Of a DNA stretch of 19,872 nt, positions 7,126 through 14,645 are shown in pieces. How positions within the stretch are numbered: position 1 is the first letter of the stretch; the number at the start of each line of letters is the position of its first letter. The DNA comes from an uncultured Candidatus Saccharibacteria bacterium (GTDB lineage Bacteria; Patescibacteriota; Saccharimonadia; Saccharimonadales; Saccharimonadaceae). The position numbers were made by a program, and so were the translations under genes. The notes beneath the pieces were generated by a model that was not told the DNA's origin, did no database searches, and saw only the letters and a list, made by a program, of their open reading frames with translations. The stretch covers positions 1-19,872 of the forward strand of contig CAKUXN010000007.1 of NCBI GenBank assembly GCA_934700415.1. Direction: 5' to 3'.

Positions 7126-7131
7126 TATTCT

Positions 7132-8616
7132 ATGGCGGACAGGAAACGTGTAGCGATTAGAAATTCTTTAATAGGTTTTATTAGTTTTGTCGTGATATTT
7201 GTGGGAGTATTCTTCGGTGTGCAATTTTTTACTAAAACTGGTTTATTTAGAATTCCTGGAGTAGTATATTTTGATGAAAGCTTGAATGAAGATGAATTAA
7301 ATACTTTATCTGCAATTTTCAACGATGAACTAGGTTTAGATAAAAATGTTACTATTTCGGCAAGAAACGAACTTGCTTTACCGGAACTTAATGAGAATGA
7401 AGTATTATATAGTGTTGGTGTAGCTGTTACGGATTTTTACGATATAGATAATAATGTGAACGTCGATAATGCCGATGCATTATTCTTAAATTGTAATGAA
7501 TGCAATTACGAAATAATAGATGTGGCTAATTTGGATTTTAAGAAAAAATTATTAAAGATTAACGACAAATATTATCTAGATGATTTTAAATCTGGTGCAA
7601 TTTTTAGAATTCTTAAATTTGAATCCGAAAAATTCGACGAAGAAGTGAAGCCATTAATCGGAGAATTTTATAATAAAACTTTTCCTGAAAAAAATTCTGT
7701 CTTAACTTTAGTTCAAACTGGTGTTACAGCTTTGTCGCGTGGGATGAATGCAAAGTTATACCAAGTAGGAGATGCTACTTATTTTGCTGAAAAAATCAAA
7801 GATTATCTTTCGTCTTTTGATTTAACACACACATCAAACGAATCATCTTTCACGGATTGGGCGAGCGCTAGGAATATTTGCTCTGACAAGCGTTTTATCG
7901 ACACTTTAACTGCAATTGGGCTAGATATTGTCGAACTGACGGGTAATCACAACCAAGATTGTGGTGATGTGGCTGCACTAGAGTCAATCGATATGTACAA
8001 TGAAAGAAATATTAGGATTGTAGGTGGTGGTAAAACTGCTGATGAGGCAGCTATGCCACTTGAAATAGAACAAAAGAATAATAATGTTACTATGCTTGCT
8101 TATAATTTGTCAACTGGTGGTGCCACTTATGATAATACGCCGGGAGCAAATCAATATTACGAAGAGACTGCAGCGGCACAGATTGCTGCCGCTAAACAAA
8201 AAGGTGACGTTGTGATAGTAGATATTCAATACTACGAATGCAATGCTTACGCATCTGAGTACGAAGATCCTACTTGTGACTATGCTGGCTCTATGGCAGG
8301 TGATCAAATTGGCTTCTTCCGACATCTGATTGATCTCGGTGCGGATGTCGTAGTGGGGACAAGCGCACATCAGCCTCAAACTTTTGAGCTTTATGGAAAT
8401 GGAGCAATCTATTATGGATTGGGCAATCTGTTTTTTGACCAGGTATGGTGGCCAGGCACTACGCGCAGTTTAATCCTAGTACACCATATATATAATGACA
8501 AGATTTTACAAACTCAGATTGTACCTACTGTCTATGATAATAATATGCAAACCACTTTGATGGATGAGGGAGACGTAAAATGGTTCATGGAAAGACTAAT
8601 AAACGCAAGGCCATAA
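7132..8616 (+). CDS. CapA/PgsA-like metallophosphoesterase-fold protein, membrane anchored
   Basis: I place the start at ATG 7132, not at an upstream in-frame ATG at 7030, because the extended -10 ends 6 nt before 7132. This gives 494 residues. A single membrane anchor spans about 11-31, and the rest is outside. The first 200 residues of the exterior part are acidic and Asn-rich without a recognised domain. The CapA (PGA_cap) domain starts near the stretch LTLVQTGVTALSRG and includes GNHNQDCG (271-278, metal-site His273), GTSAHQPQ (409-416, His413) and YGLGNLFFDQ. In known systems CapA/PgsA works in poly-gamma-glutamate capsule synthesis or export, but no PgsB/PgsC partner is seen here, so a capsule role is only inferred. 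The next gene starts 37 bp before this one ends. Confidence 0.85.
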   Translation: MADRKRVAIRNSLIGFISFVVIFVGVFFGVQFFTKTGLFRIPGVVYFDESLNEDELNTLSAIFNDELGLDKNVTISARNELALPELNENEVLYSVGVAVTDFYDIDNNVNVDNADALFLNCNECNYEIIDVANLDFKKKLLKINDKYYLDDFKSGAIFRILKFESEKFDEEVKPLIGEFYNKTFPEKNSVLTLVQTGVTALSRGMNAKLYQVGDATYFAEKIKDYLSSFDLTHTSNESSFTDWASARNICSDKRFIDTLTAIGLDIVELTGNHNQDCGDVAALESIDMYNERNIRIVGGGKTADEAAMPLEIEQKNNNVTMLAYNLSTGGATYDNTPGANQYYEETAAAQIAAAKQKGDVVIVDIQYYECNAYASEYEDPTCDYAGSMAGDQIGFFRHLIDLGADVVVGTSAHQPQTFELYGNGAIYYGLGNLFFDQVWWPGTTRSLILVHHIYNDKILQTQIVPTVYDNNMQTTLMDEGDVKWFMERLINARP

Positions 8617-9521
8617 ATAAGGCGCGTATTGTTTTTTCGCTATTGTCTATAGTGACCATTGCTTTGGCCTGTGCCGTACTCGTCGCTGTGAGAAATAATA
8701 ATAGCTCGAACGACGGTATTGACGCAGAAGAAATCATAAATCCAGAAACGGAGCCTGAGGAAAATACGCCTACTCCAGAAATCTCAGAAATAAATTTTCA
8801 ACCAACGATTGACAATTGGGCTAATGCTACTAGCGGTAAAAAGGGAATTGTTATTTACGATTTAGACCTTGATAAAATAGTCGGGGAATATAACTCTAAT
8901 GAAAAATTTCAGACTGCTTCTCTATATAAATTATTTGTAGTTTATGAGGGATATCGGAGATTACAAAATGGCACTCTCACTTCAAACGAACCTGCAGGCA
9001 GTACAGGATATACAATTTTAGAGTGTCTCGATTTGGTAATTCGTGAATCCTATTCTCCTTGCGCCGAAGCACTTTGGGCAATTATTGGCCATGATGAGTT
9101 AAATGAAATCGCCAGAAATGATTTTGGTATTCCGGACGTCATAGTTTCTAATCTCACAGCTACGCCGCTTGAGATTACACAAATAATGAATATATTCTAC
9201 GAACATGATGAAATTTTGAATCCAACTTTGATTTTTAGAATGAAGGATTCATTTTTAAATCAACCTACTACTTCATATAACTGGCGACAGGGTTTGCCGA
9301 GTGGTTTTTCTAATAAAGTTAATGTCTACAATAAAGTAGGGTGGAATTACGACGGAAGAAAATGGACGATTTATGATGATGCCGCAATTATAGATTTTAT
9401 AAACGAGGATCGCCATTTTATAATAGTTGCAATGACAAGTGGGATTGATTATCGTGAAATACGTAAGCTAAGCACACAAATCGAAGAGACTTTTTATAAT
9501 CAATATGTACTAAAGAATTGA
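8580..9521 (+). CDS. Class A beta-lactamase-fold serine hydrolase, membrane anchored
   Basis: The protein has 313 residues. A membrane segment lies at about 16-37, followed by a Pro/Glu/Thr linker (about 48-70). The catalytic domain has the SxxK motif SLYK (Ser114, Lys117). SYS (157-159) stands in the place of the SDN motif, and KVG (252-254) replaces KTG. The family (Beta-lactamase2) includes true beta-lactamases and wall-modifying DD-peptidase-like enzymes. The weakly matching second and third motifs make a wall-directed or unknown hydrolase role as likely as antibiotic hydrolysis. The ATG at 8580 lies inside the end of the CapA-like gene, behind GAGGGAG, so the two are probably co-translated. 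The 3' end overlaps the convergent CAP gene by 22 bp. Confidence 0.82.
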   Translation: MVHGKTNKRKAINKARIVFSLLSIVTIALACAVLVAVRNNNSSNDGIDAEEIINPETEPEENTPTPEISEINFQPTIDNWANATSGKKGIVIYDLDLDKIVGEYNSNEKFQTASLYKLFVVYEGYRRLQNGTLTSNEPAGSTGYTILECLDLVIRESYSPCAEALWAIIGHDELNEIARNDFGIPDVIVSNLTATPLEITQIMNIFYEHDEILNPTLIFRMKDSFLNQPTTSYNWRQGLPSGFSNKVNVYNKVGWNYDGRKWTIYDDAAIIDFINEDRHFIIVAMTSGIDYREIRKLSTQIEETFYNQYVLKN

Positions 9522-10456
9522 GACCAGTAAGTTTTATAGGTGGTATCTAGTTTATAAACAAAGCCCACGGCTAATTTTGTGTATTCGGGGTTTAGGATGT
9601 TTGTGCGGTGAGATTCTGACCCCATCCAAAGTGCCACGACACTGGCTGGTGAGACTGCTGCATTGCCGATAGCAAGATTTTCTCCGCTGACACCACCAGA
9701 ACTTGGTGCAGGACAAACTGTGGACCAACTGCTACCGTCTGGGCGAGTGTGAGCATAAAGCGATATGGTTTCGTTGGCTCTTACATCTGCTGCGGATTCG
9801 CATGTAACTCCCCAAGTTAATTGGTTGAGATTATTTTTGATGCGAATTTTATTGACTATGGTTAACACCTCACGCTTCCATTGTTCGACAGGCGGCTCTA
9901 CTACTGTTACCGTGATGGAGTCCTTACGTTTACCGTCATAGGTACCAGCTGTTATCACGGTAGTACCGACACCATTTACGACTGGAAAGCGGCAAGTGTC
10001 GTTATTATATCCTAGCCAAGTGCGCGCCGAATCATAAAAACCAGAAATCACATTTGAGTTAGAAGTCTGCCAATACATAGAGCCCAGATCGGTTAATCCG
10101 CCACCTACACAAATATCGATGTCTGGTGTAGCATAGATGGTGATATATTTTTCATTCCAGAGTTCACCGCTCGGCACAGCTGAAGCGTCGAATTCATGGC
10201 TAGAGGTAGAAATATAATCATCGTTGCCAATAGTATTAACTGATATCGGAGCTTCGGCGTTTGAGTCAGATACAGAATCTAGAAGCGCGACTTCGTTATT
10301 CGAATCTTTAACAATATCTGATCGTTCATCGACCGCACGGAACTCGATACCACCATTAAACCAAATGGCGCTCGCAATCAAAATCCCAGCTATTACTATG
10401 GCCGCCGCATTGAGCGAGAGCAATATGGTGAGCTTAGAATGCGTTTTTTGCTCCAT
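9500..10456 (-). CDS. Exported CAP/SCP-domain protein
   Basis: The protein has 318 residues. A signal anchor spans about 9-31. An Asp/Ser-rich linker runs from about 42 to 90, then a beta-rich stretch (about 100-185) ends in a BIG2-like strand pattern, GVGTTVITAGTYDGKRKDSITVTV read in pieces around 162-186. The CAP domain (about 191-318) has the four cavity residues typical of the family: His236 in YAHTRPDG, Glu259 in GENLAIG, Glu281 and His283 in ESHR. Bacterial CAP proteins are secreted; some bind lipids or act on the wall, most are uncharacterised. Its start overlaps the stop of the upstream membrane protein by one base (TAATG), with AAGGA about 8 nt before, so the pair is translationally coupled. 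Confidence 0.87.
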   Translation of the reverse strand: MEQKTHSKLTILLSLNAAAIVIAGILIASAIWFNGGIEFRAVDERSDIVKDSNNEVALLDSVSDSNAEAPISVNTIGNDDYISTSSHEFDASAVPSGELWNEKYITIYATPDIDICVGGGLTDLGSMYWQTSNSNVISGFYDSARTWLGYNNDTCRFPVVNGVGTTVITAGTYDGKRKDSITVTVVEPPVEQWKREVLTIVNKIRIKNNLNQLTWGVTCESAADVRANETISLYAHTRPDGSSWSTVCPAPSSGGVSGENLAIGNAAVSPASVVALWMGSESHRTNILNPEYTKLAVGFVYKLDTTYKTYWSQFFSTY

Positions 10457-11394
10457 TAGTCATTTTCCTTTTTTGCGTTCTTAGGAGTTGAAATTAATGA
10501 CCTAATAAATAACATCAATTCGCTCATGGCCGGCATTAATAATAGGAATATTACAATCATAATGAAATTTAATATAATTACTTCAACAGACGGCGTAGAA
10601 CCACGGAAGAGCGCAGCAAAGATAATTGAAAAGATGATCATGTAGACGATTGCGATGGAGGAAACAATTACAATATAGGAGAATATTTTGAGCCATATTG
10701 AAGCTAAATTTAACGCACGATAACGTAGAATTGTATAATAAAAAGCTATGATTGTGGTCGATAGCGCAAGTGGCCCAATCCAAATTAGTGACCAATTATT
10801 GAATAAAGGTAAAATTAGATCAAATATTAGTATGAGTGTGCTTGAGCCTGCAAATGCAAGCATGATAGTTAAATCTCCGCCACAACGACGATTGGATTTA
10901 GTCTTGATAAGTTGTCTTAGTAAAGTGACCACAACTGCAGGAACAATAGTAGAGAAGAACGCAATATATGCAAAGTACAGTGGGCCTATATGCATCGTGA
11001 CGCTGTTACCAGTGTTAGCCAAAATAACTTCTTTATATAATAATTGTGGCTGAGCAAAAATCAATGCATCAACAACCGCTCCAAAAATTAAGAAGAAATA
11101 GGTTAAGGCTTTGCCGTATTTTTCGCGCCAAGCAATATAGCTTAAGAATGCTGCGTCAATCACGATAGCACTGGCAAATGTCCATTTGACATGCCAATCG
11201 ATTAATTCTACCATGTCTTGACCTGCGGTTAAGAATATTGAAATTGATGCCATCCAGATGGTTGCAAAAATAGCAGCAAGAAAAAACCAAGCTGACCTAA
11301 TTTTGTCACCTTTTGATGCGCCAAAGAATACAATAGCACCAGACAGAAACGTGAGAATTGCCACGGTGCTAAGTAAGATTACAATTAATTGCAT
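10456..11394 (-). CDS. Multi-pass membrane protein resembling a histidine-kinase 7TM sensor domain
   Basis: I choose ATG 11394 (312 residues, starting MQLIVILLS), because AGAAGGAGG stands 3 nt before it. The further upstream ATG at 11427 is part of the promoter -10 and cannot be transcribed. About nine hydrophobic segments fill residues 3-295, with aromatic and small-residue patterns like the N-terminal 7TM region of bacterial histidine kinases (FVG-type HisK_N). The polar C-terminal tail is only about 15 residues (PKNAKKEND at the end), so no kinase, HisKA or ATPase domain follows. The next gene downstream, coupled by TAATG, encodes a secreted CAP protein. Function is unknown: a free-standing sensor or a small-molecule transport component would both fit. 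Confidence 0.68.
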   Translation of the reverse strand: MQLIVILLSTVAILTFLSGAIVFFGASKGDKIRSAWFFLAAIFATIWMASISIFLTAGQDMVELIDWHVKWTFASAIVIDAAFLSYIAWREKYGKALTYFFLIFGAVVDALIFAQPQLLYKEVILANTGNSVTMHIGPLYFAYIAFFSTIVPAVVVTLLRQLIKTKSNRRCGGDLTIMLAFAGSSTLILIFDLILPLFNNWSLIWIGPLALSTTIIAFYYTILRYRALNLASIWLKIFSYIVIVSSIAIVYMIIFSIIFAALFRGSTPSVEVIILNFIMIVIFLLLMPAMSELMLFIRSLISTPKNAKKEND

Positions 11395-11397
11395 AGA

Positions 11398-11426
11398 CCT
11401 CCTTCTATCTACCATTGATTGTAACA
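11398..11426 (-). promoter_or_regulatory. Promoter and ribosome binding site that set the start of the 7TM-like gene
   Basis: The minus strand reads TGTTACAAT (core 11418-11423, TG 11425-11426), an extended -10. AGAAGGAGG (11398-11406) follows, then TCT and the ATG at 11394. The leader is about 15-20 nt. The rest of the 131-nt gap between genes (to 11558) shows no gene or clear hairpin. Confidence 0.65.
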
Positions 11427-11558
11427 TAAAACTTAAGAAAATGTATTATTTACATGTTCATTATTCCTAGTGTGTGCTTTAGTATCTGCAATAGTATGCC
11501 AAGTAGTGAAGTTTTCTGTATTGTTAAAGTCTTGAATATTATAAGTATTATGATAAAA

Positions 11559-13145
11559 CTAGAAATTTCGCCTCCCACCTCCTTGCGTCATCATATTTTG
11601 ATTAGTATTACTATTACCGACCGTTGTAGTAATACTTGAGATCGTAAATGTCTGATATTCTACATCGTCAATATATATTGTGTAGGTTCCACCCGTCTTA
11701 AATTCTGAAGTTCCTACTGACATGTGATTAAATGCTTTTGCTGGGGTGTGCTTAATAATCGTTTCATTAGAGGAATTCTTGATCGTGATTTTAGTGTCTG
11801 CGGTTTGAGCAGAACTAAAGTAAATACTGACGTTATTGACAGTAGAATTACTACCCAAGGTCTCAGCCATACCGCTGGCCCCCACGGCAATAACGATGCC
11901 ACCGTTCATGACTATTCCAGCTCCGGAATCGAGCGCGCCATTACCATTATTAGTTGGTCCATCGACGATAACCGTGCCGCCGTTGAAGTACAAATAGCCA
12001 TTCGAGTCTATACCGTCTCCAGAAGCATTGACATAAATATTACCACCATTGATTACAAGTACGCAATTTGTATCAGCATCAAAAGCTCCGGCTCCTTTTC
12101 GGTTCATGGTGGAATTATCTACACCGCCGCCAGCGTTCATGCCATCATCTGAGGACATGATGGAGACATTACCGTTATTGATAGTAATTGCTTGCGCTTC
12201 AAGGCCCTCATAGCTTTTCTTAATATCGATAACGCCATCGTCGATTATTAATTCTTTGTCGGCATGAATGCCATCGTCACCAGAATCAATTACAAAATTA
12301 CCGTTAATAATCCCGACATAATTATTAGAATGAATCGAATCGTCAGTAGAAATGATATTAAAATCACCACTATATATTAATATACTATTCGTGGCTTTAA
12401 TGCCTTTATTCACTGCAACTAAATCAAAGTTACCTTTTTCGATTAACACAAATCCCTTACCGGCAGTTATTTCGTTAGTGGACTTAATCGCGTCACCTTT
12501 AGCGTTTATCTTAAAATCTCCATCTACTATATATACAGAATCTTTGCCTCGAATGCCATCATCAGCTGCGACGATATTGTAAGTGCCTGAATTAAATTTC
12601 AAATCGTCTTTGCTCGCTATTCCGTCTTGATAATTAGCAACTAAATTTAGTGTACCCTCACCTTGAAAGGTTAAATCGGCCTTGGAATAAATCGTACCAG
12701 TAACATCCTCATCGTAGTCGGCCACATATTTAGCTCCGTCTTCTAGAGTATTTTCGCCGACAAGTTCAATCACTAAATCATCTGCCTCGTAGCAAACAAT
12801 TGCTGGCCCACTCGAATTTTTGATAGACACGTTGTCTAATATTAGCCTAATCTTATCTTCGTTACTAGTATTAATAATAATGGCGCCATCTTCTATTGAG
12901 CCAGTTAAATGATACGTACCAGATTTTGCAATCGTATAAGCACCAGATAAAGCTATATCATATGTACCATAGCGGCTCCAGTTGATTTTTAGATCACCAT
13001 TGTCAGCATCAATAGTTCCTTGTACCTTATTTACGTCGCTTATGGGGTGGTTATTATTGATAATAATCGCCACAACCAAAAGTACCACTAAAGCGAGTCC
13101 TGAGAAGACCCATTTCGTCGTGTATCTTTTTTTCCTTTGAGGCAT
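11559..13145 (-). CDS. Surface beta-helix carbohydrate-binding-domain protein (Cthe_2159/DUF4353-like)
   Basis: The protein has 528 residues. A membrane anchor spans about 11-29. The rest is a right-handed beta-helix built from about 8-10 imperfect turns of around 20-22 residues, with the recurring pattern G-[ND]-F/V-x-I-x-[SA]-x-D-D-G-[IM] (for example AADDGIRGKD, STDDSIHSNN, SGDDGIHADK, SSDDGMNAGG). The acidic DDGI corners resemble calcium-binding turns of the Cthe_2159 family, whose founder binds acidic plant polysaccharides. A Gly/Asn/Gln-rich tail ends the protein (MMTQGGGRRNF). It is the last gene of a TAATG-coupled operon with DUF4956 and VTC proteins, and AGAGGAGG stands 4 nt before the ATG. 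No LPXTG motif is present. What it binds here is unknown. Confidence 0.85.
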   Translation of the reverse strand: MPQRKKRYTTKWVFSGLALVVLLVVAIIINNNHPISDVNKVQGTIDADNGDLKINWSRYGTYDIALSGAYTIAKSGTYHLTGSIEDGAIIINTSNEDKIRLILDNVSIKNSSGPAIVCYEADDLVIELVGENTLEDGAKYVADYDEDVTGTIYSKADLTFQGEGTLNLVANYQDGIASKDDLKFNSGTYNIVAADDGIRGKDSVYIVDGDFKINAKGDAIKSTNEITAGKGFVLIEKGNFDLVAVNKGIKATNSILIYSGDFNIISTDDSIHSNNYVGIINGNFVIDSGDDGIHADKELIIDDGVIDIKKSYEGLEAQAITINNGNVSIMSSDDGMNAGGGVDNSTMNRKGAGAFDADTNCVLVINGGNIYVNASGDGIDSNGYLYFNGGTVIVDGPTNNGNGALDSGAGIVMNGGIVIAVGASGMAETLGSNSTVNNVSIYFSSAQTADTKITIKNSSNETIIKHTPAKAFNHMSVGTSEFKTGGTYTIYIDDVEYQTFTISSITTTVGNSNTNQNMMTQGGGRRNF

Positions 13146-13816
13146 TATACCTCCTCTTCACAACATGGCTCGGAAAGGAGTACTTTGAGATTACAGTTTT
13201 TTACCCTAATCTCGTCTAGAAATTCTTTTTCTTTGACGTTGTGTTTTAATTTAACATCATATGTTAATTTATATAAACTACCCATATTTATCGTTTTCAT
13301 TTTGACTAGATGTGAGCGTGAAGTGTATTTTTTGAAAACATCTGCAAAAACTTCCTCGTAATCTAAATCTTCTGGAATTACAACTTTAAACACGCGTTCG
13401 TGGCGATCTGGCTCAAGAAAATGCGTGTAGGAGAATAATAATATTGCAATGACGGCGATTATAGTAATTACGGTGCCAAATAAAATGTGCCCCATGCCAC
13501 AAGCAAGACCAATCATCATAGCGAAGAAAATCGCTAGTAAATCTTTGGCACGGCCCTGCAAAGAACGGAAGCGGATTAAAGAAAAGGCACCTAGAATCGC
13601 AATTGAAGTCCCGAGATTGCCATTGATCATAATCATTACAGCCATAACGAGCAATGGTAAGGTCGCCAATGTGATCAGAAAACCCTTTGTCGTCTGCGAT
13701 GTCTTCATGTGCGTTATCGCGAGAGCTAACCCTAGCACAATTGTGGCTCCTGCTGCTATTAAAGCCGTGCCGATTTCCAAACCGACTGTGCTTGTGTCAA
13801 AAATAGTATTAAACAT
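13145..13816 (-). CDS. DUF4956 integral membrane protein
   Basis: The protein has 223 residues. Four to five membrane segments lie in residues 12-135. The family hallmark sits in the middle: GNLGTSIAILGAFSLIRFRS, followed by an AKDLLAIFFAM segment. The C-terminal 85 residues are a soluble alpha/beta domain (FKVVIPEDLDYEEVFADVF), presumably cytosolic, ending in a Cys pair and a short acidic tail (CCEEEV). DUF4956 proteins have no established biochemical role, but are often found next to VTC-domain proteins and Cthe_2159-like proteins, as here. The start is coupled to the VTC stop (TAATG) behind AAGGAAG. The end is coupled in the same way to the beta-helix gene. Confidence 0.88.
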   Translation of the reverse strand: MFNTIFDTSTVGLEIGTALIAAGATIVLGLALAITHMKTSQTTKGFLITLATLPLLVMAVMIMINGNLGTSIAILGAFSLIRFRSLQGRAKDLLAIFFAMMIGLACGMGHILFGTVITIIAVIAILLFSYTHFLEPDRHERVFKVVIPEDLDYEEVFADVFKKYTSRSHLVKMKTINMGSLYKLTYDVKLKHNVKEKEFLDEIRVKNCNLKVLLSEPCCEEEV

Positions 13817-14547
13817 TATTCTTCCTTTCCTGAACGCATAATGCGCTCATATATTTTGCCAATTTTACTAAACTGTACAGGATAAATTTTTAACTCGGAC
13901 ATTTTCTTAACTAACCAAAGCGGCATTACGCCTCCTGCTTTTATTTCCATAATTATATTATTTGGCTTGTTCTTAAAATAAATTTTATCACGCTTTCCTT
14001 TAACGAAACTTAAATTTTTTGTGCGATATTTTAAATTTTCGTCAAATGTAACTCTAAGTCCATCTTCGTTTTTATAACTTTCGCGATCATAGATTACGAA
14101 AATCTTTGGCTTTAAATCAAATTTAGAAATTAGATAGTCGGCTTCTTTGGCAATTTGTAAATCATTTTCGGTTTCTATTGATTTTTGCGCAAGCTCAATT
14201 AAATTATTTTTTTCCTTGGTAAGTCCGTTAAAATCATCGCGCGTAATCATAACACGACGTTTGTAACCAATGTTGCCTTCTTTGCCTTTGATTTTGGTTT
14301 TTATTTCTAAGAATACACGGTCATATCCCCCATAGCTTCTGGCGCGAATTTTTTCTTTGAAAGCAGGACGATCAATCGATTGAATTATTAAATCATAGTT
14401 ATCGTTATCAAAATAAATATTCATTACCTCGGAAAGATAGTAACCATCCTGGTGCATGTTATTTTTGATAGATTTCAAAATCGTATCTTTCTGGGCTTTT
14501 GTAATTAGATATTTTTTTTCGATACGGTCAAATACTTTCTCGTTCAT
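13816..14547 (-). CDS. VTC-domain (polyphosphate-polymerase-like) protein
   Basis: The protein has 243 residues and is entirely one VTC domain. RIEKKYLI (8-15) opens the tunnel fold. IYFD (44-47), KEKIRARSYG (64-73), FLEIKTK (79-85) and GYKRR (94-98) supply the basic and acidic pairs. Further on are RVTFDENLKYR (165-175), IIMEIKAGG (198-206) and FSKIGKIYERI. In yeast Vtc4 this tunnel domain makes polyphosphate from ATP with Mn2+, and the basic Lys/Arg lining and the Glu in EIK are retained here. Bacterial stand-alone versions are mostly untested. It is the first gene of the operon: its ATG is 7 nt from a TATAAT and has no Shine-Dalgarno. No separate kinase, exopolyphosphatase or CotH gene is visible nearby. 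Confidence 0.9.
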   Translation of the reverse strand: MNEKVFDRIEKKYLITKAQKDTILKSIKNNMHQDGYYLSEVMNIYFDNDNYDLIIQSIDRPAFKEKIRARSYGGYDRVFLEIKTKIKGKEGNIGYKRRVMITRDDFNGLTKEKNNLIELAQKSIETENDLQIAKEADYLISKFDLKPKIFVIYDRESYKNEDGLRVTFDENLKYRTKNLSFVKGKRDKIYFKNKPNNIIMEIKAGGVMPLWLVKKMSELKIYPVQFSKIGKIYERIMRSGKEE

Positions 14548-14554
14548 ATCTATT

Positions 14555-14560
14555 ATTATA
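14555..14560 (-). promoter_or_regulatory. -10 element for the VTC-DUF4956-beta-helix operon
   Basis: The minus strand reads TATAAT with 7 nt to the ATG at 14547. A TG lies two bases too far upstream for a strict TGn extension (TGCATTATAAT). A leaderless transcript is expected. Confidence 0.65.
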
Positions 14561-14597
14561 ATGCACGGATATTTAAAATAAACTTAAAAAAACTCGG

Positions 14598-14612
14598 TCT
14601 TAAGTTTTAAGA
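14598..14612. repeat. Perfect 6-3-6 inverted repeat, candidate operator
   Basis: TCTTAA-GTT-TTAAGA is a perfect palindrome with a 3-bp centre. It can also be read as a direct repeat of TTAAG at 14600-14604 and 14607-14611. It sits between two divergent promoters, ending 18 bp before the plus-strand TATAAT at 14631 and about 38 bp from the minus-strand one. A second, looser arm pair (CTTAAAA 14583-14589 with TTTTAAG 14605-14611) overlaps it. AT-rich chance symmetry is possible. Confidence 0.4.
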
Positions 14613-14630
14613 TTCGTTTAATAAAAAACA

Positions 14631-14636
14631 TATAAT
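14631..14636 (+). promoter_or_regulatory. -10 element in front of the decayed response-regulator gene
   Basis: TATAAT is followed by 9 nt and then the ATG at 14646. It is the same leaderless layout as in intact genes, still preserved although the gene behind it is ruined. Confidence 0.5.
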
Positions 14637-14645
14637 AATGACGTT

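Noticed and set aside
7030..7131. N-terminal extension of the CapA-like protein
   Set aside because: It would lie within the GH97 coding region and upstream of the extended -10 at 7117-7125; the anchor helix follows directly after ATG 7132.
858..9521. Recoded UGA (glycine) as in Gracilibacteria/SR1
   Set aside because: Genes end at TGA at their expected C-termini (4269, 9521), and no in-frame TGA is needed inside any recognised domain.
11724..12152. Plus-strand ORF of 142 codons opposite the beta-helix gene
   Set aside because: The repeated Ser/Asp/Gly codons of the beta-helix create long open antisense frames; no promoter or start signal is present.
11559..13145. Possible DNA-level tandem repeat or CRISPR-like array in the beta-helix gene
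   Set aside because: The repetition is at protein level (about 20-22 residue turns) with diverged DNA; there are no identical repeats with regular spacers. No CRISPR array or Cas gene was seen anywhere in the window.
7132..13145. Sortase substrates with LPXTG-type tails among the exported proteins
   Set aside because: I checked the C-termini of the CapA-like, beta-lactamase-like, CAP and beta-helix proteins; none has a sorting motif followed by a membrane segment.
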